Origin: Dokdonia sp. PRO95
GTDB taxonomy: Bacteria; Bacteroidota; Bacteroidia; Flavobacteriales; Flavobacteriaceae
Assembly (NCBI RefSeq): GCF_000355805.1
Contig: NZ_CM001837.1
Location: 75,434-139,433 of the forward strand
Direction: 5' to 3'
Length of the DNA: 64,000 nt
Shown: in pieces, positions 25,341 through 33,419 of the stretch
How positions within the stretch are numbered: position 1 is the stretch's first letter
Layout of the letters: each line of letters starts with the position of its first letter
Notes under the pieces: model-generated
Databases searched by the model: none
Told to the model about the DNA's origin: nothing
The model's input: the letters and a program-made list of their open reading frames with translations, nothing else
Program-made: the position numbers and the translations under genes

Positions 25341-25380
25341 GCGAGGGTAAAGAACTACAGCTTTATCCTCGCTTTTTTTT
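25341..25380 (+). terminator. Terminator of the PLP enzyme gene
   Basis: Stem GCGAGG-GTAAAG with CTTTAT-CCTCGC (25341-25372) followed by eight T residues. Confidence 0.88.
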
Positions 25381-25421
25381 AAGAGACTTATTCTAAACAC
25401 ATTAGAACCAAGTAATTTGTG

Positions 25422-25451
25422 ATAACTCAATAAGATAGCACTTTGAGTTAT
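25422..25451. other. Inverted repeat upstream of the antiporter gene
   Basis: ATAACTCAA (25422-25430) and TTGAGTTAT (25443-25451), perfect 9-base arms, about 107 bases before the antiporter ATG. The AT-rich tail is weak for a terminator; a leader structure or operator is possible. Confidence 0.35.
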
Positions 25452-25557
25452 ATTTATTTTTAAATCATATAAGATCTCACATCGCTGGTTTTTGCGCATA
25501 CACCTTGCAGAATACCACCTATTATTGTAACATTACGGGTAGAAATCGCACACTCTC

Positions 25558-27024
25558 ATGAACAAAGAACTGGAAGACCAAAAAAACCACCATATTGTTA
25601 ACAATCGTGAATTAAATTTATGGGAGTCACTTATTCCAGTGGTAATACTCATGGGGCTTTTGGCTTATAACATTTTCTTTAAAGATGGTGAGTGGCTTGG
25701 TGAGTATTCTAATCAATACATCCTTCTTATGGGTGGAGCTGCTGCTGCAGTGGTAGGCTTTCTTAATAAATCTACCTTAAGAATTATGCTTGCCGAAGTT
25801 TGGGAAAATCTCAAAAGTGTCTTTGTACCCATCATGATCTTGTTTCTTGTAGGAGCTCTAGCTGGTAGTTGGCTTGTGAGTGGTATCATACCAGCAATGG
25901 TATATTATGGCCTTCAGGTGTTAAATCCTACTATCTTTTTACCAGCCTCAGTCATTATTGCTGCTATTATCTCCATTGCAACTGGAAGTTCTTGGACAAC
26001 CTCTGCGACCGTAGGTATCGCATTAATAGGTATAGGTCAAGCTCTGGGTATCGACACGGGAATGATAGCGGGAGCTGTGATTTCTGGCGCATACTTTGGT
26101 GATAAAATGTCACCACTAAGTGATACGACTAACCTAGCCCCAGCAATGGCAGGTACAGACTTATTCACACACATAAAGTACATGACACTTACAACGGTAC
26201 CTACAATTGTAATTACACTTATTGTTTTTATCATCATAAGTTTAAGTATAGACACTACTGGCACTGCAGATATCACTGCGCTCCTAAGTGTTATTGATGA
26301 CACCTTTAATATCACTCCACTCCTATTTATTGTTCCAGGAGTTGTGATTGCACTCATTGTAACAAAGACAAAACCATTAATTGCCTTAGGAGTAGGGGTT
26401 ATTCTTGCAGCAGTGTTTGCTTTTATATTCCAGCCAGATATTTTAAACATACTATCTACTTCAAAAACAGATGCTATACTCACAGCTATCTGGACAGATA
26501 CCGCGATCGAAACACCTAATGAAACACTTAATGAGCTTTTTAGCTCAGGAGGAATACTTGGTATGCTATGGACAATATTACTTATATGTTGCGCTATGGT
26601 TTTTGGAGGAATTATGGATGGTATAGGAGCATTAGCTCGTATTACTAAAGCATTGCTAAGCGTTGCAGACACTGTTTTTGGACTTTTTGCTAGTACAGTG
26701 ATTTCTTGTCTTGGTCTCAATGCTATTGCTTCAGACCAATATCTTGCGCTTGTCATCCCTGGTAAGATGTTTAAGAAAGCCTATGAAGACAAAGGTCTTG
26801 CTCCAGAAAACCTATCTCGTACGCTAGAAGATTCGGGAACTGTTACCTCTGTACTCATCCCTTGGAATACTTGTGGTGCTTATCAAAGTACCGTTTTAGG
26901 TGTAGGCGTAGCAGAGTACATTACATTTGCCATTTTTAATTGGCTCTCACCTTTTATGACACTTCTCTTTGCCGGGTTTAATATTAAAATCAGGCAAATA
27001 AAGAATGCCCGTTCGGCGGCTTAA
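25558..27024 (+). CDS. NhaC-family Na+/H+ antiporter
   Basis: 488 residues, about 11-12 membrane helices. NhaC features: IATGSSWTTSATVGIALIGIG, SGAYFGDKMSPLSDTTNLAP and LEDSGTVTSVLIPWNTCGAY. Expected to exchange external H+ for internal Na+ at the inner membrane, fitting a marine host. The stop overlaps the next ATG (TAATG), so the small downstream protein is co-translated. Confidence 0.93.
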   Translation: MNKELEDQKNHHIVNNRELNLWESLIPVVILMGLLAYNIFFKDGEWLGEYSNQYILLMGGAAAAVVGFLNKSTLRIMLAEVWENLKSVFVPIMILFLVGALAGSWLVSGIIPAMVYYGLQVLNPTIFLPASVIIAAIISIATGSSWTTSATVGIALIGIGQALGIDTGMIAGAVISGAYFGDKMSPLSDTTNLAPAMAGTDLFTHIKYMTLTTVPTIVITLIVFIIISLSIDTTGTADITALLSVIDDTFNITPLLFIVPGVVIALIVTKTKPLIALGVGVILAAVFAFIFQPDILNILSTSKTDAILTAIWTDTAIETPNETLNELFSSGGILGMLWTILLICCAMVFGGIMDGIGALARITKALLSVADTVFGLFASTVISCLGLNAIASDQYLALVIPGKMFKKAYEDKGLAPENLSRTLEDSGTVTSVLIPWNTCGAYQSTVLGVGVAEYITFAIFNWLSPFMTLLFAGFNIKIRQIKNARSAA

Positions 27025-27479
27025 TGTTAGAATTATTTTTAACATTGTTAGTGGATTTTGGGCTTATTTCTGCAGACTATAAGCATAAGAAATCTATAGA
27101 AATTGAAGAGAAAGAAGAAGGTAAACGTAAGCCATTTAAAAAGTTCTTTGGTCAACCTACGTTCATAGTAATCTTTATTTCAATATTTCTTCCCGCAACG
27201 ATTTCCATAATCTACTTTAGTTATAAAGATCGAGTTTTAAATGTTCGGGACACCGAACATGAAATGGCTCAAATCCTCACTCGTATCCATTCATACGAAT
27301 CTAAAAACCTGCAAACCCCATCTATAGACACTTTAATTAATGGTAGACCGCTACTTAAAACTTGGAAGACGGGCTCTTGGGGAACAGCATATCGTTTAGT
27401 AAAAAGCAACGGTTTTTCTGTACATTCGGCAGGTAGAGATAGAAGGTTTGGAACAAGTGATGACCTCGTTTCAAAATAG
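27024..27479 (+). CDS. Small membrane protein with pseudopilin GspG-like C-terminus
   Basis: 151 residues. Charged N-terminus (KSIEIEEKEEGKRKPFKK), one membrane helix (about 49-68), then a periplasmic part that ends FSVHSAGRDRRFGTSDDLVSK, strongly like the Ca-binding C-terminal loop of type II secretion major pseudopilins (SAGpDGkfGTdDDi). It lacks the pseudopilin N-terminal helix and cleavage motif, so it is not a secretion component itself. Translationally coupled to the NhaC gene. Function unknown. Confidence 0.7.
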   Translation: MLELFLTLLVDFGLISADYKHKKSIEIEEKEEGKRKPFKKFFGQPTFIVIFISIFLPATISIIYFSYKDRVLNVRDTEHEMAQILTRIHSYESKNLQTPSIDTLINGRPLLKTWKTGSWGTAYRLVKSNGFSVHSAGRDRRFGTSDDLVSK

Positions 27480-27486
27480 GTTTTTA

Positions 27487-27502
27487 CGCTTTCGCGAAAG
27501 CG
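27487..27502. repeat. 16-bp palindrome, copy 9 (exact)
   Basis: Exact copy that extends to a 22-bp perfect palindrome (27484-27505), TTA...TAA at its ends; between the GspG-like gene and the peroxiredoxin. Confidence 0.98.
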
Positions 27503-27604
27503 TAACCACATCACAATACGCACTTAAAACTTAATCATAAGCAAAACCAATACTACTATAAAATTATCCCATTTTACAGTATAATATGACGTTACTTTTC
27601 TAAG

Positions 27605-27612
27605 TACTTTTG
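27605..27612 (+). promoter_or_regulatory. -7 element for the peroxiredoxin operon
   Basis: TACTTTTG fits TAnnTTTG, 25 bases upstream of the ATG at 27638. No -33 TTG at the right distance. Confidence 0.5.
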
Positions 27613-27637
27613 CACTCGAATAAAAAAACCTAAAACA

Positions 27638-28282
27638 ATGACTTTAGTTGGTAAAAAATTCCCAAACCTTGCGGTAGATGCAATGGATGAAATGGGAGAT
27701 ACTTTTAAGATTAACATCTTAGAAAAAGCAAAAGAAGAAGGAAAGAAAATCATTCTTTTCTGGTACCCAAAAGATTTTACATTTGTTTGTCCTACAGAGC
27801 TTCACGCTTTTGAAGCTGCAAAACAAGCATTTGCAGATCGTAATACGCTAGTAATAGGTGCATCTTGTGATACTCCGGAAGTACACTTTGCATGGTTAAA
27901 CACTGCAAAAGATAATGGAGGTATAGAAGGAGTAACATACCCTATTCTTGCAGATACTAACCGTAACCTTGCTAACCAACTTGGGATTCTTGACGTGACA
28001 AACGAGCGTTTTGATGAAGAGACTGGAACTGTAATGGTAGATGGTGACAATGTAACTTACAGAGCGACTTACCTTATTGATGAAGAGGGAACTGTTTTTC
28101 ACGAAGGTGTAAACCACATGCCTTTAGGTCGTAATGTAGCAGAGTTCTTGAGACTTGTAGATGCTTACACACACGTACAAGAAAAAGGAGAAGTTTGTCC
28201 TGCAAACTGGGAAGATGGTAAAGAAGCGATGAACGCAAACCGTGATGGTGTAGCTAGCTACCTTGCTGCTCACGCAAACTAA
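27638..28282 (+). CDS. Typical 2-Cys peroxiredoxin (AhpC/Prx1 type)
   Basis: 214 residues. Peroxidatic C51 in FTFVCPTELHAF with the conserved Pro-x3-Thr-x2-Cys (PKDFTFVC), resolving C187 in GEVCPANW. Reduces H2O2 and organic peroxides in the cytosol. First of a three-gene unit with a thioredoxin-like protein (14 bases downstream) and DUF6952, which likely supplies electrons or accessory function. Confidence 0.94.
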   Translation: MTLVGKKFPNLAVDAMDEMGDTFKINILEKAKEEGKKIILFWYPKDFTFVCPTELHAFEAAKQAFADRNTLVIGASCDTPEVHFAWLNTAKDNGGIEGVTYPILADTNRNLANQLGILDVTNERFDEETGTVMVDGDNVTYRATYLIDEEGTVFHEGVNHMPLGRNVAEFLRLVDAYTHVQEKGEVCPANWEDGKEAMNANRDGVASYLAAHAN

Positions 28283-28296
28283 AAAAAATAGAAGCT

Positions 28297-28611
28297 ATGA
28301 TTCAAGAATTAGATCAAGACAATCTTAATCAGATTGTTGCCGAAAACGAGACCGTTGTCGTACAATACAGTGCTACATGGTGTGGTAACTGTCGTATTAT
28401 GAAGCCTAAGTTCAAGAAACTAGCTTCAGAAAATGAAAACGTAAAGTTTGTTATTGTAGATGCAGAGAAGAATCCTGAGTCACGTAAAATGGCTACGGTA
28501 GATAACCTTCCTACATTTGCAACATTTACAAAGGGATCATTTACTAATCAAGTACAGACTAATAAATTTGATGTACTTAAAGACCTTGTAAATGAAGTTA
28601 CCAGTAATTAA
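28297..28611 (+). CDS. Thioredoxin-family protein (CGNC)
   Basis: 104 residues, compact thioredoxin fold. Redox pair C29-G-N-C32 in ATWCGNCRIMKPKF and cis-Pro in NLPTFATF. The GN dipeptide replaces the usual GP, so its redox potential probably differs from standard thioredoxin. Likely the reductant of the peroxiredoxin encoded just upstream. Overlaps the next gene by 20 bases. Confidence 0.9.
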   Translation: MIQELDQDNLNQIVAENETVVVQYSATWCGNCRIMKPKFKKLASENENVKFVIVDAEKNPESRKMATVDNLPTFATFTKGSFTNQVQTNKFDVLKDLVNEVTSN

Positions 28612-28849
28612 GTACCTTGTAGGTTTTATAGAAGAAAATGATCAAGATTTTCTTATTGAAACGGTAGAGACACTTGAGCACCTTACAGAGGTTCCTTCTC
28701 TTAAAGATGAAGAGCTAGATGTGATAGGTGAACTTATCTCAAATATGTATGGAGCGCTAGAAGTGCATAAAGATATGCGTAGCGGTACTGCAAAAAAAGA
28801 GGCTCTCAACGGCTTTATGAAACGTGTAATGGGGTCTATAGATAACTAA
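28592..28849 (+). CDS. DUF6952-like small protein
   Basis: 85 residues, predicted mostly helical: MKLPVIKYLVGFIEEND, EVPSLKDEELDVIGELISNMYGALEVH and a basic C-terminus. No cysteines or membrane segments. I recall this as DUF6952, found beside peroxiredoxin and thioredoxin genes in flavobacteria. Its ATG lies 20 bases inside the thioredoxin gene, which indicates tight co-expression and an accessory role in peroxide defence, by inference. Confidence 0.75.
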   Translation: MKLPVIKYLVGFIEENDQDFLIETVETLEHLTEVPSLKDEELDVIGELISNMYGALEVHKDMRSGTAKKEALNGFMKRVMGSIDN

Positions 28850-28874
28850 GACTTCCTACTCACACAACCTTATT

Positions 28875-28912
28875 AAAAGTACAACCGCCACTGGCAGTTG
28901 TACTTTTTTTTA
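28875..28912 (+). terminator. Terminator of the peroxiredoxin operon
   Basis: Stem AAAAGTACAACCGCCA with TGGCAGTTGTACTTTT (28876-28905, one internal mismatch) and a T-run. Confidence 0.85.
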
Positions 28913-29013
28913 TTCTCAATGTAAGTATACCAGAGCAACTTGATAAACAAATGTTAAGCGAGTGGTAAATGATAGTTTTTGTTTTACTTTTACGAGACAA
29001 CAAAAAAATTAAT

Positions 29014-29514
29014 ATGGCAAATATAACTTTAGGCGGAAACGCTGCAACAACAATAGGAGAACTTCCAAAAGTAGGAACAACAGCTCCAGATTTTTCACTT
29101 TCAAAAAATGACATGTCTACTGCAAGTCTTGCAGACTTTAAAGGGAAGCGTGTAGTATTAAATATATTCCCATCAGTAGATACTGGTGTTTGTGCACAAT
29201 CTGTACGCACATTTAATGAGAAAATTTCTGGTGCAGAAAACACAGAGGTACTTTGTATTTCTCGTGATTTACCTTTTGCACAGGCTCGTTTTTGTGCAGC
29301 CGAAGGTTTAGAAAATGTACACACACTTTCTGATTTTAAATCTGGTGATTTCGGAAAAAACTATGGGGTAACTATAGAAGGTGGAGCCTTTGAAGGTCTT
29401 CACTCAAGAGCTGTAGTTGTACTCGATGAAACTGGAAAAGTAATTTATACAGAGCAAGTACCAGAAGTAGGTCAAGAACCTAACTATGAAGGTGCAATGA
29501 GCGCTCTTAAATAA
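29014..29514 (+). CDS. tpx: Thiol peroxidase Tpx (atypical 2-Cys peroxiredoxin)
   Basis: 166 residues from ATG at 29014 (MANITLGGN); the open frame to 28969 covers the promoter zone. Peroxidatic C60 in SVDTGVCAQSVRTFN, resolving C94 in LPFAQARFCAAEG, spacing typical of Tpx. A scavenger of lipid and hydrogen peroxides, second peroxidase of this cluster, but in a separate transcription unit with its own terminator. Confidence 0.95.
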   Translation: MANITLGGNAATTIGELPKVGTTAPDFSLSKNDMSTASLADFKGKRVVLNIFPSVDTGVCAQSVRTFNEKISGAENTEVLCISRDLPFAQARFCAAEGLENVHTLSDFKSGDFGKNYGVTIEGGAFEGLHSRAVVVLDETGKVIYTEQVPEVGQEPNYEGAMSALK

Positions 29515-29527
29515 TATACATACCTTT

Positions 29528-29569
29528 AATGCTGAGTATATGACTAACTGCTATACTCAGCATTTTTTT
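29528..29569 (+). terminator. tpx terminator
   Basis: Perfect 13-bp stem (29528-29540 with 29552-29564), 11-base loop, seven T residues. Confidence 0.9.
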
Positions 29570-29589
29570 AACTATACACCTCCACTCCA

Positions 29590-29952
29590 TTGCCTATTAA
29601 ATTTATTACTGGAAGACTTAAGGGAATGAAATACTCGCTACAAGGAGGTATACAACTTATACGCTCTGAGGCTAGTATTCAAGTACAGTTTGGCGTTGCC
29701 ATACTAATTACTATTGCTGGATTATACTATAACATCTCACGCACAGAGTGGATTGCCCAAATATTATGCATAGGCCTTGTAATGACTGCCGAAGGTCTTA
29801 ATACCGCCATAGAAGGCATTGCAGATTTTATACATCCAGACTTTCATGAGAAGATAGGTCGCATTAAAGATATCGCCGCAGGTGCGGTAGGTATCGCAGC
29901 ACTAGCGTCTGTGATTGTGGCTGGGATTATCTATATACCTCGTATTTTTTAG
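29590..29952 (+). CDS. dgkA: Diacylglycerol/undecaprenol kinase family protein
   Basis: About 120 residues, three membrane helices. The DgkA signature is present: SEASIQVQFGVA, MTAEGLNTAIEGIADFI and KDIAAGAVGIAALASV with the catalytic Glu and metal-binding residues. Members phosphorylate diacylglycerol or undecaprenol. The start is probably TTG at 29590, because the first conserved helix (GRLKGMKYSLQGG) begins before the first ATG (29626) and an in-frame stop lies at 29569. Which lipid it uses is not predictable. Confidence 0.88.
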   Translation: MPIKFITGRLKGMKYSLQGGIQLIRSEASIQVQFGVAILITIAGLYYNISRTEWIAQILCIGLVMTAEGLNTAIEGIADFIHPDFHEKIGRIKDIAAGAVGIAALASVIVAGIIYIPRIF

Positions 29953-30182
29953 ATAGTATAGTAGAGATCATATCATCTTTGGCATATTTAGACTGTATAA
30001 AGTTGACTTTATTGTATAAATCATCTTTTGCACAAAGATTATTCTTGCCCTATTTTCAACACAAAATAACTGTTGAAATTAACCTTCTATAATTATCACT
30101 TCTACAACACACCAAACCACCTATTTTTCCGTTTCAATATTGTACTTTTATCTCCCACCAAAAAACAACCTTGAAAGCTTCT

Positions 30183-32630
30183 ATGGCAAAAAAGAAATCC
30201 ACGGCTAAAAAAACAAATACTAAGACTCCTAGAAAATCTATCTCCTTTAAATTGACGCGCCAGCAGCAAATCATTTTAGGATGCTTTTTATTCTTACTCG
30301 GTCTTGGCTTGCTGTTCTCTTTTATCTCATACTTATTTACCTGGAAGGTAGATCAAAGTCTTATTGCTACAGGAACGAGAGAGGACGAAGCTTCAAACTG
30401 GCTATCACTGGTGGGTGCACGCATAAGCCATTTCTTTATCTATAAAGGTTTTGGTGTTCCTGCGCTCGCACTTTGCATCCTTACTTCGCTCACTGGAGTA
30501 CATTACATTTTTGATTATGCAAAGACTTCATTAAAAAGATTTTGGTTTTGGGGAATACTGCTTATGCTTTGGCTAGCTGTATTTCTTGGATTCTTCCATA
30601 AAAAGAATGATATCCTTGGCGGTACCGTTGGTTACGAAATCAATGACTTCCTACAAGATTATTTAGGTCTAACCGGAGCAATCATTGTGATGGCTTTTCT
30701 AGCTATTGTCTACCTAGTTGTACGTTTAAAACTTACACCAGAGCGCATATCTACGTTTATCAATAAACAACGTAGCGACCTCGCTGGTGAGTTTTCAGAT
30801 GATGAAAAGGATCCTGTTATTGTAGATAACTCCTCTACTTACGAAGCCGAAGAGTTTTTAAAAGGAACTAAGGTTGAGGATGAGACCGCTTTCGCGAAAG
30901 CGGAAACCGCAACACCTCCTAAGCCATCTGCTTTTGAACAAAACGTTCAAGATTTACAACCTACACTCACCAAAAAAGAACCTGAACCTACCAGCACTTT
31001 CCAAGTAACGGAAGCTCCAGAGGAAGAAGTTATTGAAGTAGAAGAAGTAGCTGTAGAGGTTGAAAAACCTATTGAAGAGGAAGAACTTACAGATAACTTA
31101 AGCTCAAAACTAGTTGCAGATTTTGGCGAATTTGACCCTACGCTAGAACTTGGCAAGTTTAAATTCCCTCCTATTGATCTATTAAAAGATTATACAAACG
31201 GACAAGGAATCACGATTAATCAAGAAGAGCTTGAAGAAAATAAAAATCGTATTGTTGAGACGCTTAACAATTATAAAATAGGAATCTCAAACATAAAAGC
31301 TACCGTAGGTCCTACGGTGACATTATACGAGATTGTACCTGAGGCTGGGGTTCGTATTTCAAAAATTAAAAATTTAGAAGACGATATTGCATTATCACTT
31401 AGCGCACTAGGTATACGTATTATTGCTCCTATTCCTGGGCGCGGTACGATAGGTATTGAGGTACCTAATAAGAATCCTCGTATTGTGAGTATGCGTTCTG
31501 CAGTGGCTAGTAAGAAATTCCAAGAAGCAGAGATGGAGCTACCGCTTACACTAGGTAAAACCATATCAAATGAAACATTTGTGGTAGACCTTGCCAAGAT
31601 GCCTCACCTCCTTATGGCAGGTGCTACGGGACAAGGTAAATCTGTTGGTCTTAATGCAATTCTAACTTCGCTACTTTACAAAAAACATCCAGCCGAAGTC
31701 AAGTTTGTATTAGTAGATCCTAAAAAAGTGGAGCTTACTTTATTTAATAAAATAGAGCGTCACTACCTAGCAAAACTACCTGATACAGATGAGGCGATTA
31801 TCACAGATAATTCTAAGGTGATCAATACGCTTAACTCTATGTGTATAGAGATGGATGCTAGATATGACCTTCTTAAAGATGCAATGTGCCGTAATATTAA
31901 AGAGTACAATGCAAAGTTTAAAGCTCGCAAGCTTAATCCAGAAAATGGTCACAAATTCTTACCATACATTGTACTCGTGGTAGACGAGTTTGCAGATCTT
32001 ATCATGACTTCTGGAAAGGAAGTAGAGACTCCTATTGCAAGGCTTGCACAGCTCGCACGTGCGATAGGTATACACTTAATCATTGCAACACAGCGTCCAT
32101 CTGTAAATGTGATTACTGGTATTATTAAAGCTAACTTCCCAGCTCGTATTGCCTTTAGAGTAACTTCAAAAATAGATAGCCGCACCATACTTGACACCTC
32201 TGGAGCAGACCAGCTTATAGGTCGTGGTGACATGTTGTACACACAAGGTAACGACGTGGTACGTATACAGTGTGCCTTTGTTGACACCCCAGAAGTAGAG
32301 CGTATTGTAGAATATATAGGTAATCAAAAAGCATATCCAGACGCTCATTTATTGCCAGAATACGTAGGTGAAGAGAGTGGCACAAGTCTTGATATAGATG
32401 CTTCAGATAGGGATGCTCTCTTTCGCGATGCTGCCGAAGTTTTGGTAATAGCTCAGCAAGGAAGTGCTTCTCTATTACAACGTAAACTTAAACTAGGATA
32501 TAATAGAGCTGGAAGAATCATAGATCAACTAGAAGCTGCAGGTGTGGTAGGTCCTTTTGAAGGAAGTAAAGCACGTCAAGTTCTAGTTCAAGATATGGCT
32601 GGACTAGATCAACTCCTAAATAATGAATAA
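30183..32630 (+). CDS. ftsK: DNA translocase FtsK/SpoIIIE
   Basis: 815 residues from ATG at 30183 (MAKKKSTAKK). Four membrane helices (about 20-180), an acidic flexible linker (about 200-330), then the RecA-like motor: Walker A GATGQGKSV near 478, Walker B YIVLVVDEFADL near 600, and a C-terminal winged-helix gamma domain (SASLLQRKLKLGYNRAGRIIDQLE) that reads KOPS-type polar motifs. It pumps chromosome termini at the division septum. A palindrome copy encodes AFAKA in the linker near 236. Confidence 0.95.
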   Translation: MAKKKSTAKKTNTKTPRKSISFKLTRQQQIILGCFLFLLGLGLLFSFISYLFTWKVDQSLIATGTREDEASNWLSLVGARISHFFIYKGFGVPALALCILTSLTGVHYIFDYAKTSLKRFWFWGILLMLWLAVFLGFFHKKNDILGGTVGYEINDFLQDYLGLTGAIIVMAFLAIVYLVVRLKLTPERISTFINKQRSDLAGEFSDDEKDPVIVDNSSTYEAEEFLKGTKVEDETAFAKAETATPPKPSAFEQNVQDLQPTLTKKEPEPTSTFQVTEAPEEEVIEVEEVAVEVEKPIEEEELTDNLSSKLVADFGEFDPTLELGKFKFPPIDLLKDYTNGQGITINQEELEENKNRIVETLNNYKIGISNIKATVGPTVTLYEIVPEAGVRISKIKNLEDDIALSLSALGIRIIAPIPGRGTIGIEVPNKNPRIVSMRSAVASKKFQEAEMELPLTLGKTISNETFVVDLAKMPHLLMAGATGQGKSVGLNAILTSLLYKKHPAEVKFVLVDPKKVELTLFNKIERHYLAKLPDTDEAIITDNSKVINTLNSMCIEMDARYDLLKDAMCRNIKEYNAKFKARKLNPENGHKFLPYIVLVVDEFADLIMTSGKEVETPIARLAQLARAIGIHLIIATQRPSVNVITGIIKANFPARIAFRVTSKIDSRTILDTSGADQLIGRGDMLYTQGNDVVRIQCAFVDTPEVERIVEYIGNQKAYPDAHLLPEYVGEESGTSLDIDASDRDALFRDAAEVLVIAQQGSASLLQRKLKLGYNRAGRIIDQLEAAGVVGPFEGSKARQVLVQDMAGLDQLLNNE
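30887..30902. repeat. 16-bp palindrome, copy 10 (exact), inside ftsK
   Basis: Exact copy read as TAFAKAE in the unstructured FtsK linker. Confidence 0.98.
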
Positions 32631-32636
32631 ATAAAA

Positions 32637-33356
32637 ATGAAAAAGAAACTTATTTTTTGGCTGGCACCTATCCTTTTTAAAAAAGTATTAGTTCCTGTCG
32701 CAGTAAAAGGTTACCACAAATTTGCAAAACGTGCAATGCCAGTGGTATTGTTGTTATTTATGACCGCTTTCGCGAAAGCGCAAACCGCACAATCACTACT
32801 TAAAGAGGTTGACACTAAGGTAAAGAGCTATGACAACATCGCTATTGATTTTAAATATGCCTTAAGCAATGAAGCCGAAGGTGTAAATCAAGAGACTAAA
32901 GGAAATGTAGTTATGGCTGGCAATAATTACAAGCTGTCTCTTATGGGGACAACGCAATTATTTGATGGAAATAACGTTTATACTATTGTTCCTGAAGATG
33001 AGGAAATCACCATTAGTGCAATGAGTGATCAAGATGAAAATGCAATCACACCTTCAAAAATGTTATCCTTCTTTAATGAAGGTTATACACAGAAGATGGA
33101 CATTGTACAGAAAGTAAATGGCAGACAAATACAGTTTGTAAAACTTACACCTATGGATTCTAATAGTGATGTAAAATATACGTTACTTGGTGTAGACGCT
33201 CAGACTAAGCATATTCACAAGCTGATTATCACACAAAAAAATGGTACTAAAGTGACGATTACTGTAAATTCATTTAAGCCTAATCAGCCGCTTGCCAAAA
33301 ATGTATTTGTATTTGACAAAACAAAATACGCAGATTATTACATCAATAAATTATAA
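32637..33356 (+). CDS. LolA-like outer-membrane lipoprotein carrier
   Basis: 239 residues from 32637, or 206 from ATG 32736. The inner start gives a clean signal peptide, MPVVLLLFMTAFAKA before QTAQSLL. The mature part fits LolA: SLLKEVDTKVKSYDNIAIDF, NYKLSLMGTTQLFDGNNVYTI, NEITISAM-like loop, TPSKMLSFFNEGY. Such proteins ferry lipoproteins across the periplasm. A palindrome copy forms the last residues of the signal peptide (AFAKA, a good AxA cleavage site). Follows ftsK by 6 bases, so the pair is co-transcribed. Confidence 0.88.
   Translation: MKKKLIFWLAPILFKKVLVPVAVKGYHKFAKRAMPVVLLLFMTAFAKAQTAQSLLKEVDTKVKSYDNIAIDFKYALSNEAEGVNQETKGNVVMAGNNYKLSLMGTTQLFDGNNVYTIVPEDEEITISAMSDQDENAITPSKMLSFFNEGYTQKMDIVQKVNGRQIQFVKLTPMDSNSDVKYTLLGVDAQTKHIHKLIITQKNGTKVTITVNSFKPNQPLAKNVFVFDKTKYADYYINKL
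32765..32780. repeat. 16-bp palindrome, copy 11 (exact), in the lolA signal peptide
   Basis: Exact copy encoding AFAKA at the signal-peptidase cleavage site. Confidence 0.98.
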
Positions 33357-33376
33357 TAGTATAATACTAGTAGCAA

Positions 33377-33417
33377 GGGCGCAGACTTCTTATTTTTGTT
33401 TGCGCCCTCAGCTTTTT
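33377..33417 (+). terminator. Weak terminator containing a -7 element in its loop
   Basis: GGGCGCA (33377-33383) pairs with TGCGCCC (33401-33407) and is followed by five T residues. The loop holds TATTTTTG (33391-33398), a perfect -7 match, so the lptF-like gene 22 bases downstream may have its own promoter nested in the terminator. Confidence 0.55.
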
Positions 33418-33419
33418 AC

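Noticed and set aside
26037-26756. Long minus-strand frame opposite the NhaC gene
   Set aside because: Antisense shadow of a well-conserved membrane protein; composition mirrors the NhaC codons.
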